Origin: Actinomadura soli | GTDB taxonomy: Bacteria; Actinomycetota; Actinomycetes; Streptosporangiales; Streptosporangiaceae | Direction of reading: 5' to 3' | Assembly: GCF_005889715.1 (NCBI RefSeq) | Contig: NZ_VCKW01000068.1 | Coordinates: 1 to 33,714 of the forward strand | Length of the DNA: 33,714 bases | Part shown: positions 32,128 through 33,714 of the stretch, one piece after another | Layout of the letters: every line of letters starts with the position of its first letter | Position numbering within the stretch: the first letter of the stretch is position 1 | Position numbers and translations under genes: made by a program | The notes under the pieces: generated by a model | Told to the model about the DNA's origin: nothing | Seen by the model: the letters and a program-made list of their open reading frames with translations, nothing else | Database searches by the model: none

Positions 32128-33650
32128 GTGCATCCCATTCTCGTGCTGCTGCTGATCGCCGTGTGGGGCGCCGCGATGTGGCTCGGGTTCATGTACGTGT
32201 TCCCCGTGCTGTTCGCCGGGACGCTGGTCGTCGCCGGGGTCGCCGCGCTCGGCCTGTACTACCTGCACGCGTGCCGGACGCTCGCGCCGTCCACCCTCGA
32301 AGGGCCCTCGCCGGTCGCCGAGCCGAAGATCTCCTACCGGCACTACCTGCTCGGCCAGGTGTGGCGCGACTGGTGGACGATCAGCCGCACCGTCGTCCCG
32401 CAGGTGTACCGGACGGCCAGGGGCACCATCGTCCAGCTCACCCGCGTGCTGCTCGGCGGGCTCTGGGGGTTCTTCGTCTTCCCGATCTGGCTGGCGCTGT
32501 GCGCGGGCATCGTCGCCGCGGCCGTTCCCGCGTCCGGGTTCGTGCTCGCGCTGACCGTCCTGTACGGGGTCGTCGCGGCGGCCGGGCTCGCGGTCTGGCT
32601 CGTGTGCGTGCTCGTCCTCGCCGCGGTGGAACGCGTGTTCATGACGTACGGGCGGATCCTGCAGACCTGCCCGCACCCGTTCTGCTACGAGCGGATCGGC
32701 CTGCCGGAGTACGAATGCCCGGGCTGCGGCGCGCGGCACCGGCATCTCGCGCCCGGCTCGGGCGGCGCGTTCCGGCACGTGTGCCGGTGCGGGGCGCGGC
32801 TGCCGACGACCGTGCCGCTCGGACGGTTCCGGCTGGCGGCGTACTGCCCCCACTGCGGCGGGCGGCTGCCCGAGCGGATCGGACGCGTCCGCGTCGAACC
32901 GCTGCCGTTCGTCGGCGGCCCGGCCGCCGGGAAGACGACGTTCATGGTCCTCGGCATCCGGGCCCTGCACGCACGCGTGCGCGCCGTCCACGGGAGGCTC
33001 GCGTTCGTCGAGCAGCGGCACGCGCAGGCGTACGCGGGCGCGATCCACGAGTTCCAGCGCGGCGGACGGCTCGCCAAGACGGGCCCGGAGCTGCCCCTCG
33101 CCACCATGGTGGACATCGAGCTGCCCGGACGCGCGCGCCGCATCCTCTACCTCTTCGACCCGGCCGGGGAGCACTACACGGGCGCCACCGAGGTCGAATC
33201 GCTGCGCTACCTCGACCACAGCGAGGCACTGCTGTTCGTGGTCGACCCGTTCGCCCTCCCCCAGCTGCGCAGGTCCCTGACCGGGGACGAGCGGGAGTTC
33301 ATCGACGACGCCGCCGTGTCGTCGGAGGAGGATCCCGCCGACACCCTGCAACGGGTGCTGAACGAGCTGCGCTCCCGTCCCGATCAGGGGCACCAGAAGC
33401 GCGTCGCCGTCGTCGTCACCAAGACCGACCTGCTGGCCCGCACGGAGATCGGCCGCTGCCTCGCCGAGGACGGCGACCTGCGCGCCTGGCTCGGCCGGGT
33501 CGGGCTCGGCAACACCGTCCGGACGCTCGACCAGGTCGCCGGGCAGGTGCGGTACTTCGCGTCCGGCCTCGCGACCGAGCCCGCGGACGTCGCCGAACTG
33601 CTCGGCTGGGTCACCGGCCTGGCCGCCTCGTCCAACGGCGACCACCCGCC
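32128..33650 (+). CDS. Membrane-anchored zinc-ribbon GTPase (3'-truncated by contig end)
   Basis: At least 507 codons, open to the contig end. N-terminus: two hydrophobic helices (about 4-47: LVLLLIAVWGAAMWLGF and following) and a second pair at about 106-168, giving a membrane anchor. Then eight cysteines (181, 186, 197, 200, 219, 221, 240, 243) form two zinc ribbons (CPxxxC, CPGC, CRC, CPHC). GTPase: P-loop G263-GPAAGKT270, D344-PAG347 in LFDPAGEH, T431-KTD434. GTG 32128 follows GGGAGG, overlapping the GAP1 stop. The gene's stop is not seen; the codons past 33650 are adapter sequence, not protein. Homologous in layout to the upstream soluble GTPase, so the operon has a soluble and a membrane-bound partner. 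Confidence 0.88.
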
Positions 33651-33714
33651 CTGTCTCTTATACCCATCTGACGCTGCCGACGAATTAGACGGTGTATATC
33701 TCGGTGGTGGCCGT
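33651..33714 (+). other. Illumina Nextera adapter contamination (not genomic)
   Basis: 33651-33669 is CTGTCTCTTATACCCATCT, the Tn5 mosaic end (19 nt, one mismatch, A to C at 33664). 33670-33683 is GACGCTGCCGACGA, the rest of the Nextera read-1 adapter in reverse complement. 33684-33691 is ATTAGACG, the reverse complement of Nextera i5 index CGTCTAAT (known as S510). 33692-33714 matches the P5 tail with two mismatches (33697 and 33709). The order adapter, index, P5 proves library origin rather than a natural Tn5/IS50. Confidence 0.98.

Noticed and set aside
1..33650. CRISPR arrays, tRNA or rRNA genes, riboswitches
   Set aside because: No regularly spaced direct repeats, no cloverleaf or rRNA-like stretch, and no known riboswitch core recognised by eye.
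33651..33714. Tn5/IS50 mosaic end as a natural transposon
   Set aside because: It is followed directly by adapter, i5 index and P5 primer sequence, with no transposase or target duplication.
33651..33714. C-terminal extension of the last GTPase
   Set aside because: The codons are read from adapter sequence.

Overview
This is very GC-rich DNA with strong actinomycete codon bias, GTG/TTG starts and Shine-Dalgarno sites. It carries a SapB/AmfS-type class III lanthipeptide locus, streptogrisin-like secreted proteases, an F420/PPOX-type oxidoreductase and an actinobacterial GTPase/Hsp70 operon. A Streptosporangiales/Actinomadura-like host is plausible, but that is inference. The last 64 bases (33651-33714) are not genomic. 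They match an Illumina Nextera adapter with an i5 index and P5 tail, so the contig really ends at about 33650, inside a gene.

Layout. (1) 1-173: tail of a LuxR-type regulator. (2) 364-7131: a complete class III lanthipeptide cluster. It has a three-domain synthetase (LanKC), a 36-aa precursor, a hairpin, a heterodimeric ABC exporter and, convergently, a NarL/RamR-type response regulator overlapping the exporter by 150 nt. The expected job is to make and export a SapB-like morphogenetic peptide. (3) 7421-11484: an ornithine cyclodeaminase-family enzyme, a tandem pair of S1 proteases with duplicated control regions, and an orphan type II thioesterase. (4) 11649-19511: a large secreted beta-rich protein, a quinone-reductase-like enzyme, a small winged-helix-like protein, an acyl-CoA dehydrogenase, a DUF2000/AraC divergent pair, an ADP-ribosylglycohydrolase, an alpha/beta hydrolase with a clear promoter and two dyads, and a PPOX-fold flavoprotein. 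(5) 19538-23492: a class II aldolase and a PfkB sugar kinase (divergent), an acyl-CoA synthetase and an ACT-domain protein. (6) 23687-33650: six tightly coupled genes, encoding a GrpE-like factor, a lid-less Hsp70, an 866-aa FN3-like protein, a zinc-ribbon GTPase, a GTPase-associated (GAP1-like) protein and a membrane-anchored zinc-ribbon GTPase cut off by the contig end.

The most interesting region is the last operon. It couples an Hsp70/GrpE pair to two GTPases that flank a GAP1-like protein. The gene set resembles poorly characterised NTPase-based systems of multicellular bacteria that have been proposed to act in biological conflict or signalling. The lanthipeptide cluster is second: the precursor has unequal ring spacings, and the exporter has one intact and one degenerate ATP site. 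No tRNA, rRNA, CRISPR array or natural insertion sequence was seen.
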